From Dryas octopetala (taxonomy: Eukaryota > Streptophyta > Magnoliopsida > Rosales > Rosaceae): a stretch of DNA of 64,000 nucleotides. Each line of letters opens with the position of its first letter. The stretch's first letter is position 1. Both the position numbers and the translations under genes were made by a program. A model generated the notes under the pieces. The model made no database searches, was not told the DNA's origin, and saw only the letters and a list, made by a program, of their open reading frames with translations. The DNA is taken from contig OY992839.1 in the NCBI GenBank assembly GCA_963921425.1, positions 13,123,409-13,187,408 of the forward strand, written 5' to 3'. This document shows positions 1-12,044 of this stretch, in pieces.

Positions 1-1
1 C

Positions 2-459
2 TCTCACTTGGTTAATGCAGATGGTCTTGAGTTTCCAGATTGGCTAAAGGTGAACTTAATTTCTAGAAATCTGTCCAGTCAAGGTGTTGAATGGAGGCAG
101 ATCTTTAGTTTGGCTGGTGGTTCTTATGGAAATGGAGAAACAAATGTATGTTTTATGTTAATATGTATATAAACCTGATTCAATATTGTTTCTATTAAAA
201 CTCCATTTTGACTTCTTCAGTTTTAGAAAACTTGTTTTATGTGCAGCAGGGCTGCATTTATGAATTCTTGGCCTTTAGGCCTAAGCTATTTCATAAATTC
301 ATATTACATTGTCTCCCCTTCCAAGTCTACTCCTATATCTCTATAAATCTTTAAGCTGTTTTAAAATGAATTTTCCAAGTTTTTTCAATCTAATCTTTGT
401 CTTGACAGAACAGCTCCAACAGATTGTCTGGTAAGACCTTTTATTTTTATGTATTTTGA
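2..459 (+). CDS. 3' end of an unrecognised gene (partial)
   Basis: One frame is open from the window edge to about 145 and contains the peptide DGLEFPDWLKVNLISRNL. It ends at a plausible donor (AAT|GTATGT). A pyrimidine-rich stretch and an AG at 408 precede a second short piece that keeps the frame and stops at 457-459 (NSSNRLSG, then eight residues, TGA). Alternatively that piece ends at a second donor at about 430. I do not recognise the family. The gene lies upstream of the VTT gene on the same strand, separated by about 7 kb of transposon-rich DNA. The call rests on open frame and splice signals only. Confidence 0.35.
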
Positions 460-939
460 CTTCCACATGTGGATAGCATGTATTTCATACATTGATTTTG
501 TAGTCATGGAGTTCTACTTCTCAGTTATACATATATTAATATGGAATCATCCATGTCTTTCCATCTAAAAGCATATTATAGCAGTGAATGGAGAAACGAG
601 AACATGATAACTTGAGTTTGTTTCAACTTTCAAGTTACATTCGCTTCCTTCATCTTTTAGGCAAGCATTATGGTAATCTGCACTTAGTCCATTATGTTTG
701 GTATTGAACTCCAAGATTTTTTATTAACTAAGAATGAAATGTATAACTAAGTGAAACATATATGCATTCCAATTACTAAACAGCAGGTTCTGCTTGCGTA
801 CAATCTCCAGTGTTGTCATGTGTAATTATTGTAATTACTGATTAGTGTATATATCATTTTATAAATTCCAAATTTGAGGTCGTTTTATATTATTATACGT
901 CGTTTTATATGTTGAAAGAAATTAAACCTATAAAATCTT

Positions 940-1488
940 GGGTAAAATACATTTTTGGTCCATGTGTTTTGAGTTGAAAGCATATTTGTTCTCATGGTTT
1001 CAATTTTGCCAATTTGGTTCTTGTATTTTAAGAAGTTTGCAATCTTAGGACAATTTTAATAAAAATCAAATCTTCAATTTGAAGAAAAAATATCCACTTT
1101 TTTTCAAGAAACGTTTTGTTGGGGGATTGAAAGATCATCTAATGGGCTTTCTAAAACTACTTTCAATTTTTATTTTAATGTTTATTTGCTAAGAAATTGA
1201 GGCTCAAAAAATGTTTAGGGTTTGAACTTTAAATTTGTGATTTCTTTAAATTCTTATTTGAAAATAAAAAAATTCAAGATTATATACATAATTGAGTCAT
1301 TCTTGAGTAAAACTTGTAAGTTTAAACAAGTTATCAATTTTGATTTGAAGAAAATTTTTATGTTAGATGTATAATGTACAAAAATTACAAAAAATATAAA
1401 ACACAAGGACCAAATTGGCAAAATTGAAACCACAAGAATTAAATGTGCTTTTGGCTCAAAACACAGAGACCAAAAATGTATTTTACCC
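940..1488. mobile_element. Foldback MITE, Mutator-like
   Basis: Long inverted arms start GGGTAAAATACATTTTTGG and end with the matching complement. They continue inward with related words (the fall-off in GGTTTCAATTTTGCCAATTTGG is mirrored at about 1410-1430). The whole is about 549 bp and has no coding capacity. The 9 bp on each side (TAAAATCTT and TAGAACTTT) match at 6 of 9 positions, which fits an old Mutator-type 9-bp target duplication but does not prove it. Confidence 0.65.
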
Positions 1489-1558
1489 TAGAACTTTGAG
1501 TTCACAGTTTGAAGTTGTGCCATTATTTTTTTCCCCTATTAAACTGTGTTGAAATTCA

Positions 1559-1676
1559 CTTATAAAATCATATTATTATTGCAACTCTTGATTCAACTCT
1601 ATTCAATCATCACCTATAAAATCATATTATTGCAACTCTTGATTCAACTCTATTCCATCATCACCTATAAAATCAT
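1559..1676. repeat. Tandem repeat, about 53-bp unit, about 2.2 copies
   Basis: The unit begins with CACTTATAAAATCATATTATT and carries GCAACTCTTGATTCAACTC. It is repeated almost exactly, with a third partial start at about 1660. No gene overlaps it. It is a local minisatellite-like duplication. Confidence 0.75.
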
Positions 1677-2235
1677 GGGAATTCATTACTTTGTAGACTG
1701 TGTTATCTATTATTAGTCAGGGGATAGTGAGGAAAGAGAGAGCACATGACCAAGTGCCTTCGAGTCTACCCACATCGCATGTTCTTAATCATTAATGTTG
1801 CTGCCCTTCCTAGAAATAACATGTTGGCTTTGTTAGACTTCCAGTACTGTTGTGTGTACAAATTTATCATTTTTTTTTTTTGGGGCTAGTACCAAACATT
1901 GATCACATCCACCAACAACATATCCCTAATTGCATGCATTGTATATACATAGCCATCATTTTCCAAGATCATGTATAATTAACTAATTAACCACCTGGTC
2001 TGAAGTTGATTTGTTTTTGGGCTCAACCTGACACCACATAATTTGCAAGATTTTTCTTTGTCATATCTTTTTTTACAAGATGAAGTTATATAGTTCTAAC
2101 ATTTTTATCATCCATAAAGAAAAATAATTGTTTATTCTTACACACAATAAAATATGTGGTTGCAATCTAGTGAATTTAATCTAAAATAATATAACCAAAA
2201 TATTTATATCTTATATTGGTTATGATTATGATACA

Positions 2236-3348
2236 GGCTTAATTATCGATTTACCAGTCAAAACTGTAACTCATTTCAACTTTGTCACCTCAAAGTTTTT
2301 TTGTCTCAGATTATCACCTGTAACTTACATCCGTGTCACATTTTACCTTGTTCCGTCAACAATTCCGTTAAAAATGATGACCTGGCCGTTAATGCTAACG
2401 TGGCGTGCTGGATGTGCGCCACGTGTCACATCTTTTTTTGTATTTTCTGATTTTTTTTATTTTCCTATTTTTATAAACTTTGAAAATTAATTAAAAATAG
2501 CTCCGAACTTAGAAAAATACATGGAAAATTCCTATTGACTTGTCTTGACTAGTACTAATTTACTATGGGGTCAAAATGCCAATTTTCCCTCTAAAAACTT
2601 CCAGAAAATTTGGAAAGTCCAAATTTATTTCTAGAAAATTAAAATACTCTAGACTCTTTGAAAATTCATAGGATAATCTCCCGAACTCTAAAAAATATGA
2701 GGTCTGCACCGTTAGTCTTCGAAAAACTAAAAATACCTTTCTCGTGAACACTTGCTACCCAAAAGACCTCTCGGTCTGAGAGAAAAATAAATTTCCCTAT
2801 AAAATAAATTCTAGAAAAATTCTAGAATTTCTGTAAAATCTCGAAATAATTCTCTAAAATAGGCTTTTGGTAATTTCAAAAATATTTTTGAGAATTTGTC
2901 CAAGAGTTTACGAAAATTCTAGAATTTATTTAATAGAGGGAAATTTATTTTAATTTTTTAGAAATAAATTTGAACTTTCTAATTTTTTTGGAAATTTTTA
3001 GAGGGCAAATTGATAATTTAACCTGATAGTAAATTAGTGCTAATCAAGACGAGTCCGTAGAAATTTTCTGTGTATTTTTCTGAGTTCAGAGCTATTTTTA
3101 ATTAATTTTTAAAGTTTATAAAAATAAAAAAATCTGAAAAATAAAAGCAAAGATGTGACATGTGGCGCACATCCAGCGCATCACGTCAGCATTAACTGTC
3201 AGGTCATCATTTTTAACGGAATTGTTGACGGAACAAGGTAAAATGGGACATAGATGTAAGTTACAGGTGGTAAACTGGGACAAAAAAACTTTCAGATGGC
3301 AAAGTGGGAATGAGTTACAGTTTTGGGTGATAAATCGATAATTAAGCC
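2236..3348. mobile_element. Large foldback element (1.1 kb), Mutator-like
   Basis: The ends are GGCTTAATTATCGATTTA and its complement. Inverted arms of about 280 bp follow, both holding GTAACTCATT, a CCGTTAAAAATGATGACC-like word and a word like GATGTGCGCCACGTG. The flanking 9-mers TATGATACA and TATGATATA differ at one base, so a 9-bp target duplication of Mutator type is likely. The AT-rich middle has no transposase. The ends resemble those of the element at 44266-44828, so the two may belong to one family. Confidence 0.8.
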
Positions 3349-3627
3349 TATGATATATGATATACATAGGAATTCAAGTTAGAAATTGGACTTGGGGACC
3401 CAATTAAATCTCCAACAATCTATCTCTTCTCCCTCTTTCCAACCATCACCAATTTTCTCTTTCCTGCTTTTTCTGATGTGGGACCACAAATTGTTTGGCA
3501 TCCACAATAGTATATGCTATATTTTTCACTATATTAGTGGAAAATATAGCTTTAGCATATGAAATGCTAAATATAGTCATGTCAGTATGTGGATTTTTTA
3601 TGAATTCCACTATATATGGCTTTTGCA

Positions 3628-5041
3628 AAGGGGTGGGCACGGTTCAGTTCAGCCCGGTTCACCCTTGAAATCGTGAGCCGCGTCGGAAGTCTATGGCCGG
3701 TTCGGTTCGGTTTTGAAAACTAGACAATATGATAGAAAACAAAACCAAACCAGACCTTTTTGGTCTGGTTCAGTTGTCCAATCCAGTTTTGGGATAAATC
3801 GTGTTGAACCAAAGAGTGAAAAAACAATGTTACCCGATAACCTCAGTAGATGTAGATGATTCTTGGGATGAGTCGCTTACAAGGTCACTCTCTTTAAGAC
3901 GTTTCGCGGCTCGGCCTAAGATGTGCAAGCAGTTCGAAGATGCCCACGACGCCTCTAGGATAAAACAGCCCCAGAATCTCCTATGTTTAGATTCTTCCGT
4001 GCACAAAGGAAGACCCGAATACAAACACCCTTCTGATATTGTTGCTTGGAATACTTGTTATGTTCAGAAAATATTTGAGAGAGGTTGAAAAGGAAAACAA
4101 CCAAAGACTCTGTATCTATCTCTGTTTTATTTCAAGCTGCTGCTCCCTTTATTTATTGTCATTTAAAACCAGTAAAGGATGTTGTATCTAACAAAGAGTA
4201 ACGTTGAGGGCTAAAAACGTGGAGCCAGTTCCAAGTTGTTGAGAAAGACTTGGTCACCTACTGACCAAGTCCAACCAACGTTTATAACCAACTGAAATAG
4301 TTTTTACTTTTTCTTTTTTTAAATAAACACCAAAAAGAAAAAAAAAAAAACAATAAATCGCAGCGTCACAGAGAGAGAGAAGAGAAAGAGAAAAAGAGAG
4401 GGAGCAACCGTGGCTATGGAGCTTCGATCCGCCATTTATGGTGGTCGAATGGATAATTGGAGTCCATCTCAACAAGAGGAAGAGGTTGGTGGTGGAGAGC
4501 AGTTTGACGCCGGAATCGCGATGTCACCGCTGGAGATGATGGTCAGACTTCGGCTAGTTGTTGGGTTTCTATGGGCTTTCTGGAAAAGAAAAGGCCATGG
4601 GGGGAAGAAGAGGAAGACATGAAGAGTTTGGTGGTGGTCTAGCCGCCTAGCTGGCCGGCGTCACGCCGAATTGAGGAGAGAGGGTGTCACGGAAGGGAGG
4701 AGAAAGAACATAAAGAAGAGATCTGGGAGAGAGAAAGAGAGAGTGAAAATGAGAGAGAAAAGATTTGGGAGAGAGAGAGAGATAGAAAGAAAGAGAAATG
4801 AAGGATTGTGGCTGTAGTTTAGAGAAATAGGGTTTTGACTTTTAGGAAGTTGGTTATTTGGGCTGGGCTTAAGGGAAAAATAATAGGAGAGTTGGGCTTC
4901 GGTCCGGTTTAGTTTGGGTTGGTTAAAATGTGGGTGTAACTAAAATCAAAACTTAGAAAATTCGGTTTGGTTCGGTTTTTTCACTTTTTTCACTCGGCTT
5001 GGTTCGGTTTTTTTATTTAACAATTTTTATGACCACCCCTA
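3628..5041. mobile_element. Non-autonomous hAT element (1.4 kb)
   Basis: A perfect 8-bp duplication, CTTTTGCA, lies at 3620-3627 and 5042-5049. The ends are AAGGGGTGGGCAC on the left and, read on the minus strand, TAGGGGTGGTCA on the right. Both ends carry subterminal GGTTCGGTT words, and those near 3690 and 4960 repeat several times. The 8-bp duplication and GGGGTGG ends fit hAT. No transposase is visible. The middle (about 3800-4640) has higher GC and open frames of 95 and 70 codons that I cannot assign. They may be captured host sequence. Confidence 0.8.
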
Positions 5042-5735
5042 CTTTTGCATATAGCAATCTCTTGAGCCGAGACAAGGGTGGGACTTGACCAAAATAAAAT
5101 GGACGAAAAAAGTGTGAGTGGAATACAAGTACGAGATCCTATTGGTGTGCTTGTAGATGGAATGGGCCCAGGTGCTAAAATGTAGTTGTTTACATGAATG
5201 AGCAAAAAAGATAGTGGCTAGAATTAATGGTTTCCAACAGGCAGCCAATTGTTCATTGCATTTGAAACTTTTCGAATCGTGCCCACCACAAAGTTTTGGG
5301 CAGCAAGAGGAAATGTCTTTCTATACTCATCATACAACCGCAATAGAAGACCATGGACCTATTAGTCATCTCTTTAGCCTTAGAATCATCCATGCCTAAA
5401 TTCTTAAAGCAAAATTGGACATAATCCAATTTATAGTTAGGGTCTAGAACAATGACAATGATCAAGAAGACATTTCATACATCAAATGATAAGTATGTGA
5501 AAAATTGGCAGCTCAGCTACACCACCGAGTTGAGAAGAAGTGAGCTGAGATCGCTCCCAAGAAGGTATTTTTTATCATCTAGGTTCTCTTCTATAGTTTG
5601 AAATTTATTTTTGTTTTTTGAGGAGTTGATTAATGGGTACGTTCTCTTCTATAGTCTGGAATGGACAGACTTGACAGTTTCAGGTTATATGAGATACAGA
5701 GGAAACTTGGGTTAAATTGAGATAATAAACTATAA

Positions 5736-6060
5736 GGGCCCGTTTGGTTCAAGTTTTGGAGGCCTGAAATGAGAAATCAATTTCACTCCCATGTTTGGGA
5801 AAATGAAACTCTTGCTGGAGCAATGAAATTGATTTCCTCCCTCTTGGGAAAACATTTATTACTTCTTTTTTGACAAAAAATAAATAATAAATTATGGTAC
5901 AATTGAAAAACTGACCAAACACATCATTTATTGCATCTAATTTCTAGTTTACTTTCACAAGCTTACCAAACACAGGAAAGAGAATTTCACATTCTCTTCC
6001 CTCTGGAAATGCAAAGGAATTGATTTCTCAAGAAATCAATTTCGTGAACCAAACAAGCCC
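5736..6060. mobile_element. Tourist/Harbinger-like MITE
   Basis: The terminal inverted repeats read GGGCCCGTTTGGTTCA on the left and TGAACCAAACAAGCCC on the right. The total length is about 325 bp, with inner words for ATCAATTTC mirrored. The flanks are TAA and TAC, close to the 3-bp TWA duplication of Harbinger-type MITEs. There is no coding capacity. DNA between 5050 and 5735 shows no gene or other repeat that I can name. Confidence 0.65.
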
Positions 6061-6549
6061 TACGAGGGTGAAGTGAGACGAAATTATAATTTGAGAGAAT
6101 AAATGTGTAAATAAGCCTTTAAATTTTTGTTGGTCTGTATTACGTCTAAACCTAAAAATGGATTAGATTTTGATCGATGTAATTAATAAGAGATGAATTC
6201 GATACTTTAATCTTATTTTATTATAATAAATCCGATAACCAACCAAATTAACGAAACAAATATGTATAATCATTAGTTTCAATCATGGAATTAAATTTCG
6301 AAATTTTCCTCGAAATTTTCATTTTTTTGAGGTTTCGAAATATTATTGAAACGAAATTATTGAAAATTTATTAAAAGTTTCAATTGTTTTAGTTTAAATT
6401 TTTAATGAAATCGAAATTCTTTCAAAAAATTTTCGGAATTCGAAATTTAATTCTTTAGTTTCAAAAAGATAATCCAAATACTCTTCATGAATGGATTAAA
6501 ATACTTTTCATCCATTCGTAGAGGGTATAATTGTCATTTCAAATAAATA

Positions 6550-7322
6550 AAGAGAGCTGTTATTTGCATACATTTTTTTTTTCTCCTACACACCTCACAC
6601 ACTCACCTTAAATTCAAAACCTCTCAACACATACCCAATAATTCAAAACCTCTCCACGTGGTGGTATATCAAATACAACCAATAATTTTTCTCTAACTCA
6701 TTACCAAAATACTCTAATTTCATTACGTATCCACACACCCCATATTTCTCTGTCAACATACACCCACAACTACCAACTTCCAACTCCAGTAGCTATGGTG
6801 TTCCCTTTATCCTCCGACGTCATCTTTCACAAGCTCTCCCTTTCTCTGTCAACACACACCCTCACACCTCCCCAACCTTTTCATCTCTCTATCCTCTTCT
6901 CTGAATAGCGCACAACCACCACCACCACTACCTTCTTCTTCCCCCTACCCTAGCCAAAACAGCCACCGCCACCACCTTCTCTCTCTCTCTCCTTCCTTTC
7001 CTCTCTCCTCTCGCCCAAGCAGACAGCAAAAAAAAATTGGGTGCAAGTGGTTTGGTGGACCAATGCCAAACCACCTGCGCCTAATTTTTTTGTTGTTTGC
7101 TTGGGCGAGAAGAGAGAGAGAGAGAGAGAGAGAAAAGGAAGAAGGTGGTGGGTCGGGTAGGGGGAAGAAGAAAAAAAAAAAAAAAAAAAAGAAGAATGAG
7201 GTGGTGTGAACAAGGAAAAAAAAGGAGGGAAAGAGAGAGGCGGAGGCTGTGTGGTCTTTTTTTTGTTTTTTTTAATAAAGGTGTGCTAAAAAAATAAAAA
7301 GGCACGCAAATAACAGCAGTCT
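6550..7322. mobile_element. Non-autonomous DNA transposon, GCTGTTATTTGC family, copy 1
   Basis: The ends read AGAGAGCTGTTATTTGC on the left and GCAAATAACAGCAGTC on the right. The flanks are AAATAAAT-like on both sides. The inside is pyrimidine-rich on the left (CTCTCTC) and purine-rich on the right (GAGAGAG, AAGAAG), so the RNA could fold. Open frames here are low-complexity and not genes. Copies with related ends lie at 35351-35920 and 36156-36883. Between 6065 and 6545 there is only AT-rich DNA with a weak palindrome around GAAATTTCG words (about 6290-6450). Confidence 0.6.
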
Positions 7323-7656
7323 AAATAAATCTAAATAAATCATGGGTATTCACTGTTCCGAGCAAATGTTACATTCAAGAATAGATCCAGCCGGCCATTC
7401 ACTTTCTCTGCAGCACTCTCTTTCCATTACACAACCTCTGTCCATTACCATCTTCCACCCTTCTTTCCTCCTCAAAATAAAATCCAGTTTCATCTACAAA
7501 ACCAGAACCAAACTCAATCCCTAAATTTCAATCCCAAATTTTCATTCATACATGGTAGTCAGTCGCAGATCGGCCTGACCGATATGCAACTCGAATTGGG
7601 TCGCATTCAAAACCTCTCATTTTGGGCTTTTTCAGCGCCACAACGTTAAGCTCTCA

Positions 7657-7677
7657 ATGAATGAGCCTTGCTGTTGA
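7657..7677 (+). promoter_or_regulatory. Upstream ORF in the VTT gene leader
   Basis: A seven-codon frame (MNEPCC, then TGA) ends 42 bases before the start codon at 7720. Whether it lies in the mature leader depends on the transcription start, which I cannot see. If transcribed, it could lower translation of the main frame. Confidence 0.35.
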
Positions 7678-7719
7678 CTTGGACCCTCATCTCTCTGTTG
7701 GTGCTGGTGCAATCCGTAC

Positions 7720-10700
7720 ATGGCGGCTCCGAGAAATCTGGTGGTGGATGCGGGGAGGCTGCTGAGGGACGAGGAGAATGCCAAGGAGGACGATTCGCCC
7801 AACGGCAAGAAACCTAAGTTCGAGAGGTTTCCGCTTTCGCGCTGGGAGTTCGCCGCGGCGTTCAGCGTTTTCTTGGTCTTCTCCACCGGCCTCTTCTGCA
7901 TCTACTTGACCATGCCCGCTGCCGAGTACGGTAAACTCAAGCTGCCACGCACCATTGCCGATCTTCGCTTGCTCAAGTACGTTTCTAAATTCCATTTCCA
8001 CATATTCAATCAAGTAGTCTCTGATTCTAGTCTGGCATTCTTGTCAATTTTTGTTTTTTTGTTTTTGTTTTCCAATGTATGTTGTTATGTTGTTAATGGG
8101 TTATTGAGATTTTGTTTAGATTAATATCTTAATTGTGGAAGAGTTTGATTATGTGGGCAGTGGGCTGCTTGTTACTTATTTAAACTAAAAGATAATTTCA
8201 CAAGAAGTCAGATATGTAGATGGAATTTTTGTTTAGAGAGCAATGTTGCATCTTAGACTTTGCTGAAAGAATGGTTACACGTTATAAATGGATATGGCAA
8301 ATGTCAGTTGTGTGCTTTAGTAGCTGGCTTTAGATAAAATGACATATGTCTCCGGCTGATATTTTTTCTTTCTTGGCAATTTGGCATGTAAAGAAAGTTT
8401 ACACTTGGTTTGAGATGTCTGTCATGAACTTCTCGTTAATCTAACTCCCAGTGTCATAAAAAATTCATTCATGTACTGCAGATTGTGGTTTTGTGCAAGG
8501 TGTTTTTATTTTTATTTTTTCTTTTTTAATAAGAAACAAATTTTCATTAGTAGAAAAGGTGAAGTACATAGGAGGATGGGATGTCCTCAAATTAAATGAA
8601 AGAAAACAAAAATATCAATTAACTATCAACCATACAGTAAGACCGTCGTTTAGGAACATATAGAAACCCAATCAAAACAACTAAGAAGAAAAAGAAAGCC
8701 TCTTTTTCCTTCCTTTGAAAACCACTGTATTTCTCTCCATCCATTGAACCTGAAGAATGACTACCACAACACACCTCTGCAATCGGCATGCTCTTTTACT
8801 TAGACCAAAGCCCATAACATCAATTCCAACTGTTGGAGGAAATCCAAGGCAGAGGCAATGCAAAAGTAAATGATTCATACATTCCACGTTACTTTTTCGC
8901 TTTTGCACATTATGCATGATTGAGGGAGAAGAACACAATTTGGTCTATGCCTTTGAATTACATCAATTTTTGTCTGTCTATTTTATTCAGTGCCTTAGTT
9001 TTACTGGTCCCCATTTAACATTGAATACTTTCTTTGCCTGAGTGTCATGTTCTGATTTTTTTTCTTTAAAATTTTCTCCAGAGAGCATCTTGCAACATAT
9101 GCAAAAGATTATCCGGCACAATTTATTCTGGGTTACTGCTCTACTTACATCTTCATGCAGACTTTTATGATTCCTGGAACAATTTTTATGTCATTGCTAG
9201 CTGGAGCTCTGTTTGGTGTTGTCAGAGGCCTTCTCTTAGTTGTCTTCAATGCTACAGCTGGAGCGTCATCCTGCTTCTTTTTGTCTAAGTTAATTGGCAG
9301 GCCTTTAGTTAGTTGGTTGTGGCCAGAAAAGTTGAGATTTTTTCAGGCCGAGGTATTTTTTATAACTTTTTTTAATTTGTTTACACTGCTATCCTTCTGC
9401 TGCTGCTTTAACCTTAATTTTTCTACATCCAGATAGCAAAGCGTAGGGAAAAGCTGCTGAATTACATGCTTTTTCTGAGGATAACTCCAACATTGCCGAA
9501 CCTTTTTATCAACTTGGCATCTCCAATTGTTGATATACCGTTTCATATTTTCTTTTTGGCAACTTTTATTGGTCTTATTCCAGCATCTTACATCACAGTC
9601 AGAGTAAGTTCTCTCTACTAAACTCATTAAATGATATAAATTTCATTGCCTTTAAATTGGATGAAGCTTTCGCATATTACTATATTCTGGTCATTTATTG
9701 TCTCCTATGCTGATTACTGTTTCTGGTGTCTGTATTTGGTGCTCACAAGAATTTCTGAAAAATCAGTTTGTCCAATAAAAACAGTTATATTGAGCCCACT
9801 GCTTATATTAGTTGTGGAGAACATTTTGCTTCATCGCTTTGTTATGTTTTTGGAGGTTTTGGGCCTTAAGAGACCACTTGGTAATGGGTTTAGACTGTTG
9901 AAGTGTCATGAGGTGGATTTTTTATTTTTAAAGTAGATGGTCTTTTACCATTCCCCAAATATTTTTATTAAATAGTTGTGTTGATATTCAATGGCACCAT
10001 ACTTTGGTGCTTGTTGCGGTTATAGCTCTTGTTTAATTTGATCATGATTTATTTTTTACTATGGTTTAATTATGTAGCAATTTATGTCAACTTAATCTAG
10101 ATAGAACTGCTCATCTCTGTTCCGACTGAAATATAATAATTACATACCAAACTGGTTTCACTGCTCATCAATAGCTCCATTTTCTGTAAGAGAAGAGAAA
10201 CATCCTCAACTCACCAATGCAATACTAGAAATTTATAAAGCAGTGGAGATTAGGAAACTAGGTATTTGAAACCCACCTATTCCATATTCTCATGTTAAGT
10301 CCAAAGTTTATCAACTTGAATCGTAAACCAAGCTTAAAATCATTAGAGTACTTGTCCTTCAAGTCGTTTCTTCACTTATTTTTTAGTTGTTGGACTAGGG
10401 ATTAATAGACCACTCATGATATGTAAACAACAGATATGGGTGAAAGCTTGATACTAGTGGAGAGCTTTCATATTATATCATTGTTTCTTCTTTCACTTTC
10501 TCACACAATGCCAATTATGCATAGTTTGGAAAGACATGAATTGCAGTGTGCTTCCACCATAGAGGCTATCTTCTGTTGGAAATTTGGTTTTAATAGAGCA
10601 GGTCTTTGTTTTGAGCTGCTGTCTAGATCATTTACATATTATATAGATGTTTATCCTATCAAGAACACTATGCTTGTGGATTGCAGAGAAATAATTAGAT

Positions 10701-11626
10701 ATTCATGTAGAATGCTATAGGCTCGTACTTACAAATAGTTGGTATGCATTTTCTCTTCCTGATAGTCCCTTTTGTTAAAATCTTATAATATAGAGTAGAA
10801 GTTGAAGAATGTAGAGAAAGAATCTAGAAAGAAAGGGAGACTTAATTCATTTAAAAAATTTCTTCTGAAGTGGGATAAATCTTTTGCAAAAGAATCAGAA
10901 CTCGTAGCTGAGTATTTTTATTTCATTGATTCCTCTCTCCTCTCATTTATGGCGTTGTTGGACTTGTGCACTCATAAGATATTAACAGTTCTGGGTGTAA
11001 GCTTGATGATTTAGTGCTTGCCTGTTCTGTGTAATTAGGTGCAAAAGTACTTGCCATGTTTGATATGTCCATGTCAGATAGGCCATGATAATTAAAGCTC
11101 CCATAGTTATATCGTAGTTGGTGTTTTTCTTGGGATTGTCATGATGATAGTTTAAGTTTGTGGATTGCTGGATTACCAAGGCAGATTGTTTGAGCAAATT
11201 ATGGAGAGACAGATTGGAAGGAATAACAAATTCAACATAGTTTCATTTTTTCTTAGAATCACTATAAGATCTACACTTTATGTTCAGTCAGTATGTGTTT
11301 TTTCTCATGATCTACCGATTGTTCTTGTTTTTCTTTTTCTTTCAATAAGTTAACTTGTCAGAAGAGGGGAAATAAAAAAAGGAGAAAAGAATGTCTGAAA
11401 GTTGTTTTGCAAGTTCAGTATATGAGAGGTTCCTTCTCTGTGAAATGTTATCATTTTAGCAATAGCCCCTGATATTTGTTTCTTTGTTTTTCAGGCTGGC
11501 CTTGCTCTTGGGGATCTCAAGTCAGTCAAGGATCTCTATGACTTTAAGACATTGTTTGTGCTTTTCCTTATTGGTTCTGTGATTATATTTCCGACCCTTT
11601 TGAAGAGGAAGCGAATCTATGAATGA
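7720..11626 (+). CDS. VTT-domain (TMEM41/DedA-like) membrane protein
   Basis: Four exons, 7720-7976, 9083-9352 (one shared base at 9082), 9433-9603 and 11495-11626, join in frame to about 276 residues. The N-terminus is charged and cytosolic-looking. A first membrane segment (about residues 43-64) is followed by the VTT core: FMIPGTIFMSLLAGALFG, then SCFFLSKLIGRP, LRITPTLPNLFINLASP and a last helix before the basic tail KRKRIYE. The F..R..P..PN..IN motif is the signature of the SNARE-associated/VTT family, whose animal members TMEM41B and VMP1 act as ER lipid scramblases. I infer a similar ER or Golgi role. Length and exon content fit Arabidopsis At1g71940/At4g09580. Intron 1 holds a LINE remnant. 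Intron 3 (1.9 kb) shows nothing else. All splice sites are GT-AG. Confidence 0.93.
8500..8940 (-). mobile_element. LINE fragment in intron 1 of the VTT gene
   Basis: Read on the minus strand, the frame at 8681-8938 encodes NVECMNHLLLHCLCLG and later WMERNTVVFKG. This matches the zinc-binding tail of plant LINE reverse transcriptases (ESVDHLLLHC...W..RN...F). A T-rich tract at 8505-8530 would be the poly(A) tail of a minus-strand insertion. Only the 3' end remains, and it is antisense to the host gene. Confidence 0.6.
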
Positions 11627-12044
11627 AAGTTCTGGTGGTGAGGATCTCATTCTATGCTTTTGTCCAAAAGGTGGCTTATGTATTAATATGATTAAATAGT
11701 GAAATGTTATAGTGATTACGAAGTCTAATTTTTCGACTATCCAGAGGGAGTGTCTGCTTTTAATGTAGGCTCCTCAAAAGCATTCTTTACTAGGTATGTG
11801 TTACGGAATTAAAATGATGTTTTGAAAAATACTGTGCAAAATATTTATGCATTAATCATTGCTTTATGCGCATGTAACCTTGACAGTCCACCATGGCCCA
11901 AAAAAAAAAAAAAACCCTTGACAGTCCGGGTAAGTGTAACATGGTTTTACAATTATATAGCAGAGCTTAAAATAACAAAGTATCTATAAATTCGATTGTG
12001 GAGCTGAACTGTACTGCTTTTTCTTCAGACTCAGTTGTCTTATG

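Noticed and set aside
7081-7305. Lysine-, arginine- or serine-rich frames on both strands
   Set aside because: They are simple-sequence translations inside a transposon (GA and CT tracts), with no gene signals.
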